Shown: positions 8,275-15,100 of the stretch, piece after piece | How positions within the stretch are numbered: the stretch's first letter is position 1 | Layout: each line of letters begins with the position of its first letter | Source of the DNA: an uncultured Lachnospiraceae bacterium | GTDB lineage: Bacteria > Bacillota > Clostridia > Lachnospirales > Lachnospiraceae | Length of the DNA: 30,297 nucleotides | Assembly: GCA_958402795.1 (NCBI GenBank) | Contig: CATXUX010000041.1 | Coordinates: 1-30,297 of the forward strand | Direction: 5' to 3' | Notes under the pieces: generated by a model | Databases searched by the model: none | Told to the model about the DNA's origin: nothing | The model's input: only the letters and a program-made list of their open reading frames with translations | Made by a program: the position numbers and the translations under genes

Positions 8275-8793
8275 ATGGAATTAGCAAGATATAAGGCGTG
8301 TATCTGTGAGGGTTCAGCTGAAAATGCAATCATGGATATACTATTGGATCATGAGCTTTTAATCTTTTCCAGAGAGGAGATGATTGAGGAAGAAGTGATC
8401 CGTTGCAGAGATGGAAAGAAATTTGAAGAAAAGTACTTGAGAAAAGGATTTAAGGATAAGATTTCTGTAATAAGAATTCTTGACTCAAGGCGTGAAAAAT
8501 TTAAGATTAGCAAGGCATATGCCGGTAAAGTGGATATTATAAATGTTATTACGGCTCCAGAAATAGAGATGTTAATCATTTTTAGCGAGGATAAGTACAA
8601 GAAATTCAAAAAATCCGGGAAGAAGCCAAGTGAATTTTGCAAAGAGGATCTGAAAATGGCAGAGGTAAAGTCATATGATTTTGTGAAGAAGTATTTCAGT
8701 GATCCGATGGTTCTTGTGGCGGCGATAAAAAAGTATCATGAAATGTCGAAAGTGCAAAAGGGTGAATACACACTGTTGGATTTACTACAATAG
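8275..8793 (+). CDS. Small TOPRIM/RloB-like partner of the ATPase, putative nuclease
   Basis: A 172-residue protein I do not recognise with certainty. It begins with a hydrophobic strand and CEGSAENAIMDILL (11-24), matching the first TOPRIM motif (strand, then E-G). It continues with a strand ending in an acidic motif, ILDSR (68-72), where TOPRIM proteins carry DxD, and then APEIEMLIIF (94-103), which resembles the NPxFExWLLLHF signature of RloB/AbiLii-type proteins. The strict DxD and NPxFE residues are not conserved, so activity is uncertain. ATG 8275 has AGGAGG (8264-8269) overlapping the preceding stop; an upstream GTG at 8269 is unlikely. The tight coupling to an OLD-like ATPase is the main argument for a toxin or nuclease effector role. 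Confidence 0.6.
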   Translation: MELARYKACICEGSAENAIMDILLDHELLIFSREEMIEEEVIRCRDGKKFEEKYLRKGFKDKISVIRILDSRREKFKISKAYAGKVDIINVITAPEIEMLIIFSEDKYKKFKKSGKKPSEFCKEDLKMAEVKSYDFVKKYFSDPMVLVAAIKKYHEMSKVQKGEYTLLDLLQ

Positions 8794-8809
8794 AGAGAGG
8801 AGAAAAAGC

Positions 8810-9862
8810 ATGGCAACGATTAAAGAAATTGCCAGGGAAGCAGGCGTATCGATCGGGACTGTGGACCGGGTTCTGCATGACCGCGGGATGGTGAAGGAAC
8901 AGACAAAAGAGCGTGTGCTGAAGGTCATGAAGGAACTGGATTACCATCCGAATCTCGCGGCAAAGGGACTCGCCGTTCGGAAGAAAAAGCTGAAGTTATG
9001 TTTTCTGATGCCAGAGATACAGGGGCACCCGTTTTTTAAGGACATTCGGATTGCGGCAGAAAAGAAAGCGGAGGAGCTGGAAGAGTACGGAGTTCAGGTT
9101 ATCTTCCGTACTTTGCGTACATACTGGAACGATTTGGAATACCGGGAAGCGGAAGCAGAGGAGGAAGAGGATCGGAATTTGGAAGATCTGGGGGATATTG
9201 ACGGACTTGCAATCCCGGGAAAAGAGACGCCGGAATCAAACTGGTATCTGGATATGGCAGAACAGCAGCATATCCCCGTGGTGTTCTATAATGTACTGAT
9301 TCACAGAAGAGAGTGTCTTGCTTATGTTGGCTGTAATTATGTGGACGGAGGAAGACTTGCAGCGGGGTTGAGCGCGCTCGCAGGAGGGCAGACAGCGAAA
9401 GTTTATATTTATTCCGAAGATAAATCCGGCGTCATGAGCCATGACGACCGTCTGAAAGGATTCTGTGCGGAGATCGCGGAACGCTATCCCGGAATGGAGA
9501 TTCTGGGAATCGGAAAGATCAGCAGGGATCAGATGGAAAATAACCGTTCGGCAAAGGAGATGGTACGGAGATTTCCGGAAGCGAATATTGTATACGTTGT
9601 CAACCCGGGAAATTATGGAATCTGTGAGGCTGTGGCAAGGGCGGATGAAAAAAGGCAGATCCACATTATCACGAATGATCTGGTGGAAGAACAGCGGGAG
9701 ATGGTGCGCAGCGGGATTATTTCGGCGACGATCTGTCAGGAACCGGAGAAACAAGGGGCAATGCCGCTGGAACTGTTGTTCCAGTATCTTGCGTTCGGGA
9801 ATGTCCCGGAGGAAAAGATGTGTTATACGAATCTGAGTATACATATTGTACAAAATATATGA
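8810..9862 (+). CDS. LacI family transcriptional regulator with periplasmic-binding-type sensor domain
   Basis: A 350-residue LacI/PurR-type regulator. The N-terminal helix-turn-helix is TIKEIAREAGVSIGTVDRVL (3-22), followed by the hinge segment LDYHPNLAAKGLAV. Residues from about 60 form a type-1 periplasmic-binding-protein sensor domain that would bind a sugar or sugar phosphate. The ATG at 8810 was chosen for the GAGAGGAG just upstream and because the HTH starts there. It is 16 bases after the TOPRIM-like gene with no promoter evident between, an odd coupling. It precedes the GH3 gene, whose promoter carries palindromes suited to such a regulator. Confidence 0.9.
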   Translation: MATIKEIAREAGVSIGTVDRVLHDRGMVKEQTKERVLKVMKELDYHPNLAAKGLAVRKKKLKLCFLMPEIQGHPFFKDIRIAAEKKAEELEEYGVQVIFRTLRTYWNDLEYREAEAEEEEDRNLEDLGDIDGLAIPGKETPESNWYLDMAEQQHIPVVFYNVLIHRRECLAYVGCNYVDGGRLAAGLSALAGGQTAKVYIYSEDKSGVMSHDDRLKGFCAEIAERYPGMEILGIGKISRDQMENNRSAKEMVRRFPEANIVYVVNPGNYGICEAVARADEKRQIHIITNDLVEEQREMVRSGIISATICQEPEKQGAMPLELLFQYLAFGNVPEEKMCYTNLSIHIVQNI

Positions 9863-10003
9863 TATCTGTGTTAAGTGGAGCCGGGATGTGGGAATGCGTG
9901 ACATGAAACAATCCGCAGACATTATAGTCAGAGAGAACCATAGACACCATACACACAGAATTTGGTAAAAGTGCATAAAAAAATTAAGAGAATTGGAAAA
10001 GGA

Positions 10004-10032
10004 TTGACAAAAATGCCAGTCCTTTTTATAAT
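10004..10032 (+). promoter_or_regulatory. Consensus sigma-A promoter of the GH3 gene
   Basis: TTGACA (10004-10009) and TATAAT (10027-10032) are both perfect consensus hexamers with a 17-base spacer, 71 bases upstream of the GH3 start. A full-strength promoter of this kind is expected to need a repressor, and palindromic elements follow immediately. Confidence 0.93.
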
Positions 10033-10038
10033 GAAGTC

Positions 10039-10077
10039 ACCGTTAACGTACACGGTAATAAACTGCAAAATTACCGT
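10039..10077 (+). promoter_or_regulatory. Operator elements downstream of the GH3 promoter
   Basis: Two palindromic elements overlap the transcription start and early leader. ACCGTTAACG (10039-10048) contains the self-complementary CGTTAACG (10041-10048). ACGGTAAT (10052-10059) is a perfect inverted match to ATTACCGT (10070-10077) across ten bases. CGTTAACG recurs at the symporter promoter (12293-12300). Position over the start region fits repression by the adjacent LacI-family protein, which is inferred. Confidence 0.7.
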
Positions 10078-10103
10078 AAAATGAGAAGAAAGGAAGTAAG
10101 AAC

Positions 10104-12185
10104 ATGAGAGCAACAAAAGAGTATCGTCTTTCGATGACGGAAGAAGCACAGAAGATCGTCGATCAGTTGACCTTGGAGCAGAAAGTATGGTTAATGAGTG
10201 GAAACATTGATATTACGAAATTCTCCAGAGAAGAACTGGCACAGATGACGGCAGATATGGCAAGTGACGAGAATCATTATAATGTTGTTCCGTATGCGGC
10301 GGGCGGGATTGAAGAATATCATCTTCCGCCAATGTTATTTGCGGACGGACCGCGGGGAATCGTGTGCGGGAACTGGCAGACAACCTGCTTTCCGGTATCC
10401 ATGGCAAGAGGTGCGACATTTTCGCCGGAGCTGGAAGAAAAAGTAGGACACTGCATCGGAAAAGAGGCAAGAGCATTCGGAGCAAATTTATTTGCAGGTG
10501 TCTGCATCAATATGCCTTACAATCCAGGATGGGGAAGGAGTCAGGAGACATACGGAGAGGAGACCTATCAGATCGGACAGATGGGCGCGGCGCTGGTACG
10601 CGGGGTTCAGGACGAGGACGTCATGGCATGCGTGAAACACTATGCGTTTAATGATATGGAAAATGCCCGTTTTAAATGCAGCGTGACATGTGACCAGAGA
10701 ACTGAGCAGGAAGTTTATCTGCCGCATTTCAAAGACTGCGTGGATGCAGGGGCGGCGAGTATTATGAGTTCCTATAACCGTTACAATGGTGTACAGTGCG
10801 GACATCACAATTATCTGCTGCGTCAGGTGCTGAAGAAGGAGTGGGATTTTGACGGATTTGTAATGTCTGATTTCTGCTGGGGCGTAAGAGATACGGTGGA
10901 AGCCGCGAATGGCGGACAAGATATGGAAATGATGTGGACACAGTATTTCGGCGACCGGCTGATAAAGGCTGTGGAGGATGGTTTTGTGCCGGAAGAGCGG
11001 ATCAATGAAGCGGCGCTCCGGATCGTACGGACGATTCTTGCTTTTGATAAGGACCACAAGGAATATGATATGTCTGTCGTAGGCTGTCCAGAACATATTG
11101 CCGTTGCGAAGGAAGTGGCAGAAAAAGGAATCACCCTGCTTAAGAATAGCGACGTCCTTCCGCTGAAGCGGGAAAAAACGAAAAAACTTGCGCTGATCGG
11201 AAAACTTGCTAATACAGCAGTGATCGGAGATCATGGGTCAAGCTGGGTGCGTCCGCCGTATGTTGTAACACCGGAAGAGGGACTGAAGAAAGCGAACGAA
11301 GCATGCGAAGTTGTGTACCATGACGGTGCAGATATCGAGAGTGCAAAAAAACTGGCGAAAGAAGCAGACGCAGTTGTTTTTGTAGTTGGTTACAATTATG
11401 ACGACGAGGGGGAATTTATTTCCGAAAATGAAGCGGAAAACTATATTGGCTCGATGGGCGGCGACCGAAAGGAAAGCCTCGGACTGCATGAGGATGAAAT
11501 CCGGCTGATCCAGGAAGTGGGTCCGGTCAATGAGAAATCAACGGTAGTGCTGATCGGCGGCAATATGATCATGATGACAGAGTGGTACGACTGTGTCAAT
11601 GCGGTGATCATGGCTTATTATCCGGGGATGGAAGGCGGAACGGCGCTTGCGGAGATTATTTACGGAGATGTAAACCCGTCTGGAAAACTTCCTTACGTGG
11701 TGCCGTATTCGGAGGATGATCTTCCGCATGTAGACTGGGAAGCGACCGATCAGTACTATGAATACTATCACGGATATACCCGTCTGGAGAAAAACGGAGT
11801 AAAGCCTTTGATTCCGTATGGATTCGGACTGAGTTACACGACGTTCGAAATTACGGAGCCGAAAGCATCTGTAGAAGGAGAGAACCTGAAAGTAACTGCA
11901 AAGGTCAAAAACACCGGTTCTATGGATGGAGACGAGGTAGTACAGCTCTATGTGGGATTCGAAAATTCTGCAGTCGACAGACCGGTTAAGCAGCTCCGGG
12001 GATTCCGGCGCGTCAGCGTAAAGGCAGGGGAAGAAAAGGAAGTAGAGATTCTCACTCCGCTGGAAAAGCTGAAATGGTATAATCCCGTGTACCGTGAGTG
12101 GCAGCTTGAAGCGATGGAATATCCGATTTATGTCGGCTCCAGCGCGGCAGATGAGGATTTGGTAAAGACAACGATTTCCCTTTGA
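10104..12185 (+). CDS. Glycoside hydrolase family 3 beta-glycosidase, cytoplasmic
   Basis: A 693-residue GH3 enzyme that removes beta-linked sugars (beta-glucosidase is the most common activity) from the non-reducing end. The N-terminal catalytic barrel holds the substrate-binding CVKHYAFND and the nucleophile D256 in GFVMSDFCWG. The GH3 C-terminal alpha/beta domain starts near residue 340 with GITLLKNSDVLPL, and a fibronectin III-like domain (about 595-675) includes KVKNTGSMDGDEVVQLYVG. There is no signal peptide, so it should act on imported glycosides. The start at 10104 has AAAGGAAG seven bases upstream. It has its own consensus promoter. The exact sugar specificity cannot be read. Confidence 0.93.
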   Translation: MRATKEYRLSMTEEAQKIVDQLTLEQKVWLMSGNIDITKFSREELAQMTADMASDENHYNVVPYAAGGIEEYHLPPMLFADGPRGIVCGNWQTTCFPVSMARGATFSPELEEKVGHCIGKEARAFGANLFAGVCINMPYNPGWGRSQETYGEETYQIGQMGAALVRGVQDEDVMACVKHYAFNDMENARFKCSVTCDQRTEQEVYLPHFKDCVDAGAASIMSSYNRYNGVQCGHHNYLLRQVLKKEWDFDGFVMSDFCWGVRDTVEAANGGQDMEMMWTQYFGDRLIKAVEDGFVPEERINEAALRIVRTILAFDKDHKEYDMSVVGCPEHIAVAKEVAEKGITLLKNSDVLPLKREKTKKLALIGKLANTAVIGDHGSSWVRPPYVVTPEEGLKKANEACEVVYHDGADIESAKKLAKEADAVVFVVGYNYDDEGEFISENEAENYIGSMGGDRKESLGLHEDEIRLIQEVGPVNEKSTVVLIGGNMIMMTEWYDCVNAVIMAYYPGMEGGTALAEIIYGDVNPSGKLPYVVPYSEDDLPHVDWEATDQYYEYYHGYTRLEKNGVKPLIPYGFGLSYTTFEITEPKASVEGENLKVTAKVKNTGSMDGDEVVQLYVGFENSAVDRPVKQLRGFRRVSVKAGEEKEVEILTPLEKLKWYNPVYREWQLEAMEYPIYVGSSAADEDLVKTTISL

Positions 12186-12201
12186 AGCTGAGGAACAGGG
12201 G

Positions 12202-12253
12202 GGTTGGTTTTGGATACAATTTAACAACATGACGGTTGGCTTTGGTTATTTCG
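12202..12253 (+). promoter_or_regulatory. AraC-type direct-repeat site upstream of the GPH symporter
   Basis: Two related 20-base half-sites, GGTTGGTTTTGGATACAATT (12202-12221) and GGTTGGCTTTGGTTATTTCG (12234-12253), repeat head-to-tail with a 32-base period, about three helical turns. The first copy is almost identical to one at 14972-14991 upstream of the GH2 genes. The second overlaps the degenerate -35 region, typical for class II activation by AraC proteins. The divergent AraC gene at 13827-14951 is the likely activator. Confidence 0.75.
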
Positions 12254-12304
12254 TACCGTTTTCCGGCGGGATATAATATATAAAAGCGTGTTCGTTAACG
12301 GTAA
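12249..12304 (+). promoter_or_regulatory. Activator-type promoter and CGTTAACG operator of the GPH symporter
   Basis: A -10 TATAAT (12272-12277) is paired at 17 bases only with TTTCGT (12249-12254), a poor -35, so an activator is expected. TTCGTTAACGGTAA (12291-12304) follows about eight bases after the predicted start and shares CGTTAACG with the GH3 operator. TACCGTT (12254-12260) and AACGGTA (12297-12303) bracket the promoter as distant inverted half-sites. Confidence 0.7.
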
Positions 12305-12406
12305 AAATAGCCAAAGCTCATGGCAACAGAGTCTTTTGCAGGAGACTTTGTAGAAAAGGAGCGGAAAATGTAAAATATTGCGATGAGATGAAAGAAGGAA
12401 ATGCAA

Positions 12407-13780
12407 ATGGAAGAGAAAAAATATTTGAAATGGTATAACAAAGTAGGGTATGGCTCCGGTGATCTTGCGGCAAATTGTATATACGGACTGCTGACGAGTT
12501 TTGTAATGATCTATCTGACCGATACGGTAGGGTTGAATTCCGGTATTATCGGAACCCTGATCATGTTTTCCAAGTTTGCGGATGGTGTGACGGATGTATT
12601 TTTCGGAAATTTGATTGATAAGACACACAGCAAAATGGGAAAAGCGCGTCCGTGGATGCTGTGGTCAGAGATTGGAAACTGTGTGCTGCTGGTTGCCGTG
12701 TTCGCGATTCCGGATAGTCTGGGAGAGACTGCACAGTACGCCTATTTCTTTATTGCGTATACGTTACTGAACGCAATTTTCTATACAGCAAATAATATCG
12801 CGTATGCATCCCTTACTTCTTTGATTACGAAGAACAGGGACGAACGTGTACAGATGGGATCCATCCGCTTTATGTTTTCACTGGCAACCAATATCATCGT
12901 TGCATCTGTCACGGTGAATCTGGTCGGCACGTTTGGCGGCGGAGCAACGGGCTGGAGAAATGTAGCGCTTCTCTATGCGGCAATTGCACTGGTCGTGAAT
13001 ACGATTTCTGTATTCTCTGTAAAAGAACTCTCGGAGGAAGAACTGTCTGAAGGGATTGAGGTAGATAAAAATGCGGAGAAAGAAAAAATATCCTTTGGGG
13101 AATCTTTGAAACTGCTTGTTTCCAACAAATATTTCCTGATGATTGCTGCGTTTTATATTTTGATGTATATACAGACAGGTGTTGCCGGTATCGGAATCTA
13201 CTATATGACGTATGTACTTGGAAACCCGTCGCTGCTGGGAACGTTCTCTATGGCGCAGATGCTGCCGATGGTAATTGGTCTTGCATTTACACCGACACTG
13301 GTGAAGAAGCTGAAAGGAATGTACAAAGTTAATCTGTACGGGTATTGTCTGGCACTTGTATTCAAACTTGGATTTGTAATAGCAGGATACATGAAAAATA
13401 TTCCGCTGATGCTTGCGTGTTCTGCGATTTCGGGACTCTGCACGAGTCCGGTGACCGGAGACATCAATGCATTGATCTCGGCGGCTTCCGAATATACTGT
13501 GCGGACAAAGGGAAAGCATATTGAAGGCGCCATGTTCTCCTGTTCTTCACTGGGAATCAAAGTCGGCGGAGGACTCGGTTCGGCAATCTCCGGATGGCTT
13601 CTGGCGGCCGGCGGTTATGTTGCAAATGCGGCACAGCAGTCAGCATCTACTATCAATATGCTGAACTTCATGTATCTCTGGTTCCCGCTGATCTCAATTG
13701 CACTGATCGCAGTGATCATGTATTTCCTGAAAGTGGAAAAGGCAAATGCGGACTGGGATAAGGCGCATAAAGCAAAATAA
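12407..13780 (+). CDS. GPH family sugar:cation symporter (MFS, MelB-like)
   Basis: A 457-residue integral membrane transporter with about twelve hydrophobic segments. It belongs to the glycoside-pentoside-hexuronide:cation symporter family, whose members bring in glycosides with Na+ or H+. The family's N-terminal signature KVGYGSGDLAANCIYGLL and the loop FGNLIDKTHSKMGKARPWML are clear. I prefer ATG 12407 over ATG 12401, because AAGGAA directly abuts the latter but is properly spaced for the former. It sits between the GH3 and GH2 genes and shares operator motifs with both, so it most likely imports their substrate. Confidence 0.93.
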   Translation: MEEKKYLKWYNKVGYGSGDLAANCIYGLLTSFVMIYLTDTVGLNSGIIGTLIMFSKFADGVTDVFFGNLIDKTHSKMGKARPWMLWSEIGNCVLLVAVFAIPDSLGETAQYAYFFIAYTLLNAIFYTANNIAYASLTSLITKNRDERVQMGSIRFMFSLATNIIVASVTVNLVGTFGGGATGWRNVALLYAAIALVVNTISVFSVKELSEEELSEGIEVDKNAEKEKISFGESLKLLVSNKYFLMIAAFYILMYIQTGVAGIGIYYMTYVLGNPSLLGTFSMAQMLPMVIGLAFTPTLVKKLKGMYKVNLYGYCLALVFKLGFVIAGYMKNIPLMLACSAISGLCTSPVTGDINALISAASEYTVRTKGKHIEGAMFSCSSLGIKVGGGLGSAISGWLLAAGGYVANAAQQSASTINMLNFMYLWFPLISIALIAVIMYFLKVEKANADWDKAHKAK

Positions 13781-13803
13781 ATTCGAATAAGAGCAGAAGA
13801 AGA

Positions 13804-13839
13804 GGCAGAGTTCTGACCGTATGGAGTCAGGACTCTGCC
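13804..13839. terminator. Hairpin between convergent symporter and AraC genes
   Basis: GGCAGAGT-T-CTGAC (13804-13817) pairs with GTCAG-G-ACTCTGCC (13826-13839) around an eight-base loop. It lies 24 bases past the symporter stop and overlaps the last codons of the convergent AraC gene. Neither flank has a long T tract, so it may act as a weak terminator or an RNA 3'-end stabiliser. Confidence 0.55.
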
Positions 13840-14951
13840 TTACAGCGTTTCCGGTAATCTAACGGCGTCTCGCCATAATACTTCTCAAACAGACGGTAGA
13901 AATGGCTGCGGTTGGAGAAACCAAGCTCTGTGATGATGGAAGAGATGCTTCGGTCTGTGTCTGAAAGTAATTTTCGGGCGTCTTCCAAAAAGATGGTCTG
14001 CCCATATTCCAGAATCGTTTTTCCGGTGTACTTTTTCATGATCCGGTTCAGATATTCTCCATTGTAATGTAACTTCTCGGATAAGTCCTGCCGTGTGCAG
14101 CGTCCGTGTGACGAAGTGATGATATGTGACATTTTATTAAAGATGTATTCCTGACTGTCGGAATCGGAATGTATCCGGCTGACACTGAAAAAGTTCGGAT
14201 CATTCAGTAAATAGAACAGCCGTGTAAAGGCTCCTTTCAGGAAAAATCCGGCGCCCGGCAGACGGTTGATCGTCTCCTGTATGATCAGGTTGAAGATGGG
14301 AGAAAGTTCGTCCAGAACTTCTTCTGCCGGGATTACAGGAAAGTAGTCGAGGTATACTTTATCAAACTGGAGCGTTTCATTCTGACTGTCTTCAATCAAC
14401 TGAAAGATCGGACTGGGATTCTGATACAACGCATCTGAATATTCATTTTTGTGATATGCATCTAAAAGTTCCAGAATAAAGTCATCCCTGAGCATGAAAA
14501 ACACAGCCTGAAAATCGCCTTCAAAGGTTTCACAGTGCCGGATATTCTTATTCATGACACAACATTGTCCGGCTTCGTAAGTAAAAATCTGGTTTTCCAC
14601 ACGATTCGTAACAGAACCGGAAAGTACGTACATGATCTCGATACAGGAATGCTTGTGCAGCGGACGGTTTTTGATCGGTTCGGCGTTGCTCCCTTCAATC
14701 TGTGTCGAGGTATAAGTCTGCGGAGAGAACTGGTAGAAACCGTACAGATCGTCACATTCCCGGCAGGTCTCCATGATAATGCAGAACGGAGTCAGGATAT
14801 CATACAGCCATAGACTCTTGCTCTTGGTATTTGTGACGACCAGAGAATGCTGCGGTCCGGAAAGAGAACCACTGTCCGGAGAGAGACTGGCTGAAGAAGC
14901 CGATGTGGATATAGCAGAACTTTCTACAAAATATGAATCAGATTGTTTCAT
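13827..14951 (-). CDS. AraC family transcriptional regulator of the GH2/symporter genes
   Basis: A 374-residue AraC/XylS protein. The N-terminal sensor region holds the cupin-like NRPLHKHSCIEIMYVLSGSV with paired histidines, and the C-terminal ~100 residues hold the double helix-turn-helix ending in LGFSNRSHFYRLFEKYYGETP. The start at 14951 was chosen over an upstream in-frame ATG (15020), because AAAGGAAG lies before it and because the longer form would run through the GH2 control region. It is divergent from the GH2 pair. Direct repeats upstream of GH2 and of the symporter are plausible targets, and activation by an imported sugar is inferred. Confidence 0.9.
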   Translation of the reverse strand: MKQSDSYFVESSAISTSASSASLSPDSGSLSGPQHSLVVTNTKSKSLWLYDILTPFCIIMETCRECDDLYGFYQFSPQTYTSTQIEGSNAEPIKNRPLHKHSCIEIMYVLSGSVTNRVENQIFTYEAGQCCVMNKNIRHCETFEGDFQAVFFMLRDDFILELLDAYHKNEYSDALYQNPSPIFQLIEDSQNETLQFDKVYLDYFPVIPAEEVLDELSPIFNLIIQETINRLPGAGFFLKGAFTRLFYLLNDPNFFSVSRIHSDSDSQEYIFNKMSHIITSSHGRCTRQDLSEKLHYNGEYLNRIMKKYTGKTILEYGQTIFLEDARKLLSDTDRSISSIITELGFSNRSHFYRLFEKYYGETPLDYRKRCKAES

Positions 14952-14971
14952 AAAACAGCACTTCCTTTCTG

Positions 14972-15025
14972 GGTTGGATTTGGTTACAATTATCCGGCGC
15001 TGGCAGTTGGCTTTCGTCATTGAGA
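14972..15025 (+). promoter_or_regulatory. AraC-type direct-repeat site upstream of the GH2 genes
   Basis: GGTTGGATTTGGTTACAATT (14972-14991) matches the upstream symporter site at 18 of 20 positions. A second, looser copy, AGTTGGCTTTCGTCATTGAG (15005-15024), shares TTGGCTTT with the second symporter site. The period between copies is 33 bases, against 32 at the symporter. The second copy abuts the -35. Confidence 0.75.
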
Positions 15026-15048
15026 ATTTGCCGGGAAAACCGTATACT
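15020..15048 (+). promoter_or_regulatory. Promoter of the GH2 pair
   Basis: TTGAGA (15020-15025) and TATACT (15043-15048) are spaced by 17 bases; TATTAT (15051-15056) is an alternative -10. The TTGG of the second direct-repeat copy (15007) is 36 bases from this -10, the same distance as at the symporter promoter (12236 to 12272). Confidence 0.7.
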
Positions 15049-15100
15049 TCTATTATACACGAATACGCGAAAAGAAAAAGAGAAAAAAGGAGAAGTGCTT

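Noticed and set aside
7111..8793. Classification of the cassette as a retron or as the AAA part of a restriction system
   Set aside because: No reverse transcriptase, structured RNA, methylase or specificity gene is present next to the pair.
9962..9996. Pair of TTGG tetramers 31 bases apart upstream of the GH3 promoter, as a third AraC site
   Set aside because: Apart from TTGG the flanks do not match the 20-base half-site of the other two promoters, and the distance to the -10 is 34 rather than 36; the GH3 promoter is also full consensus and needs no activator.
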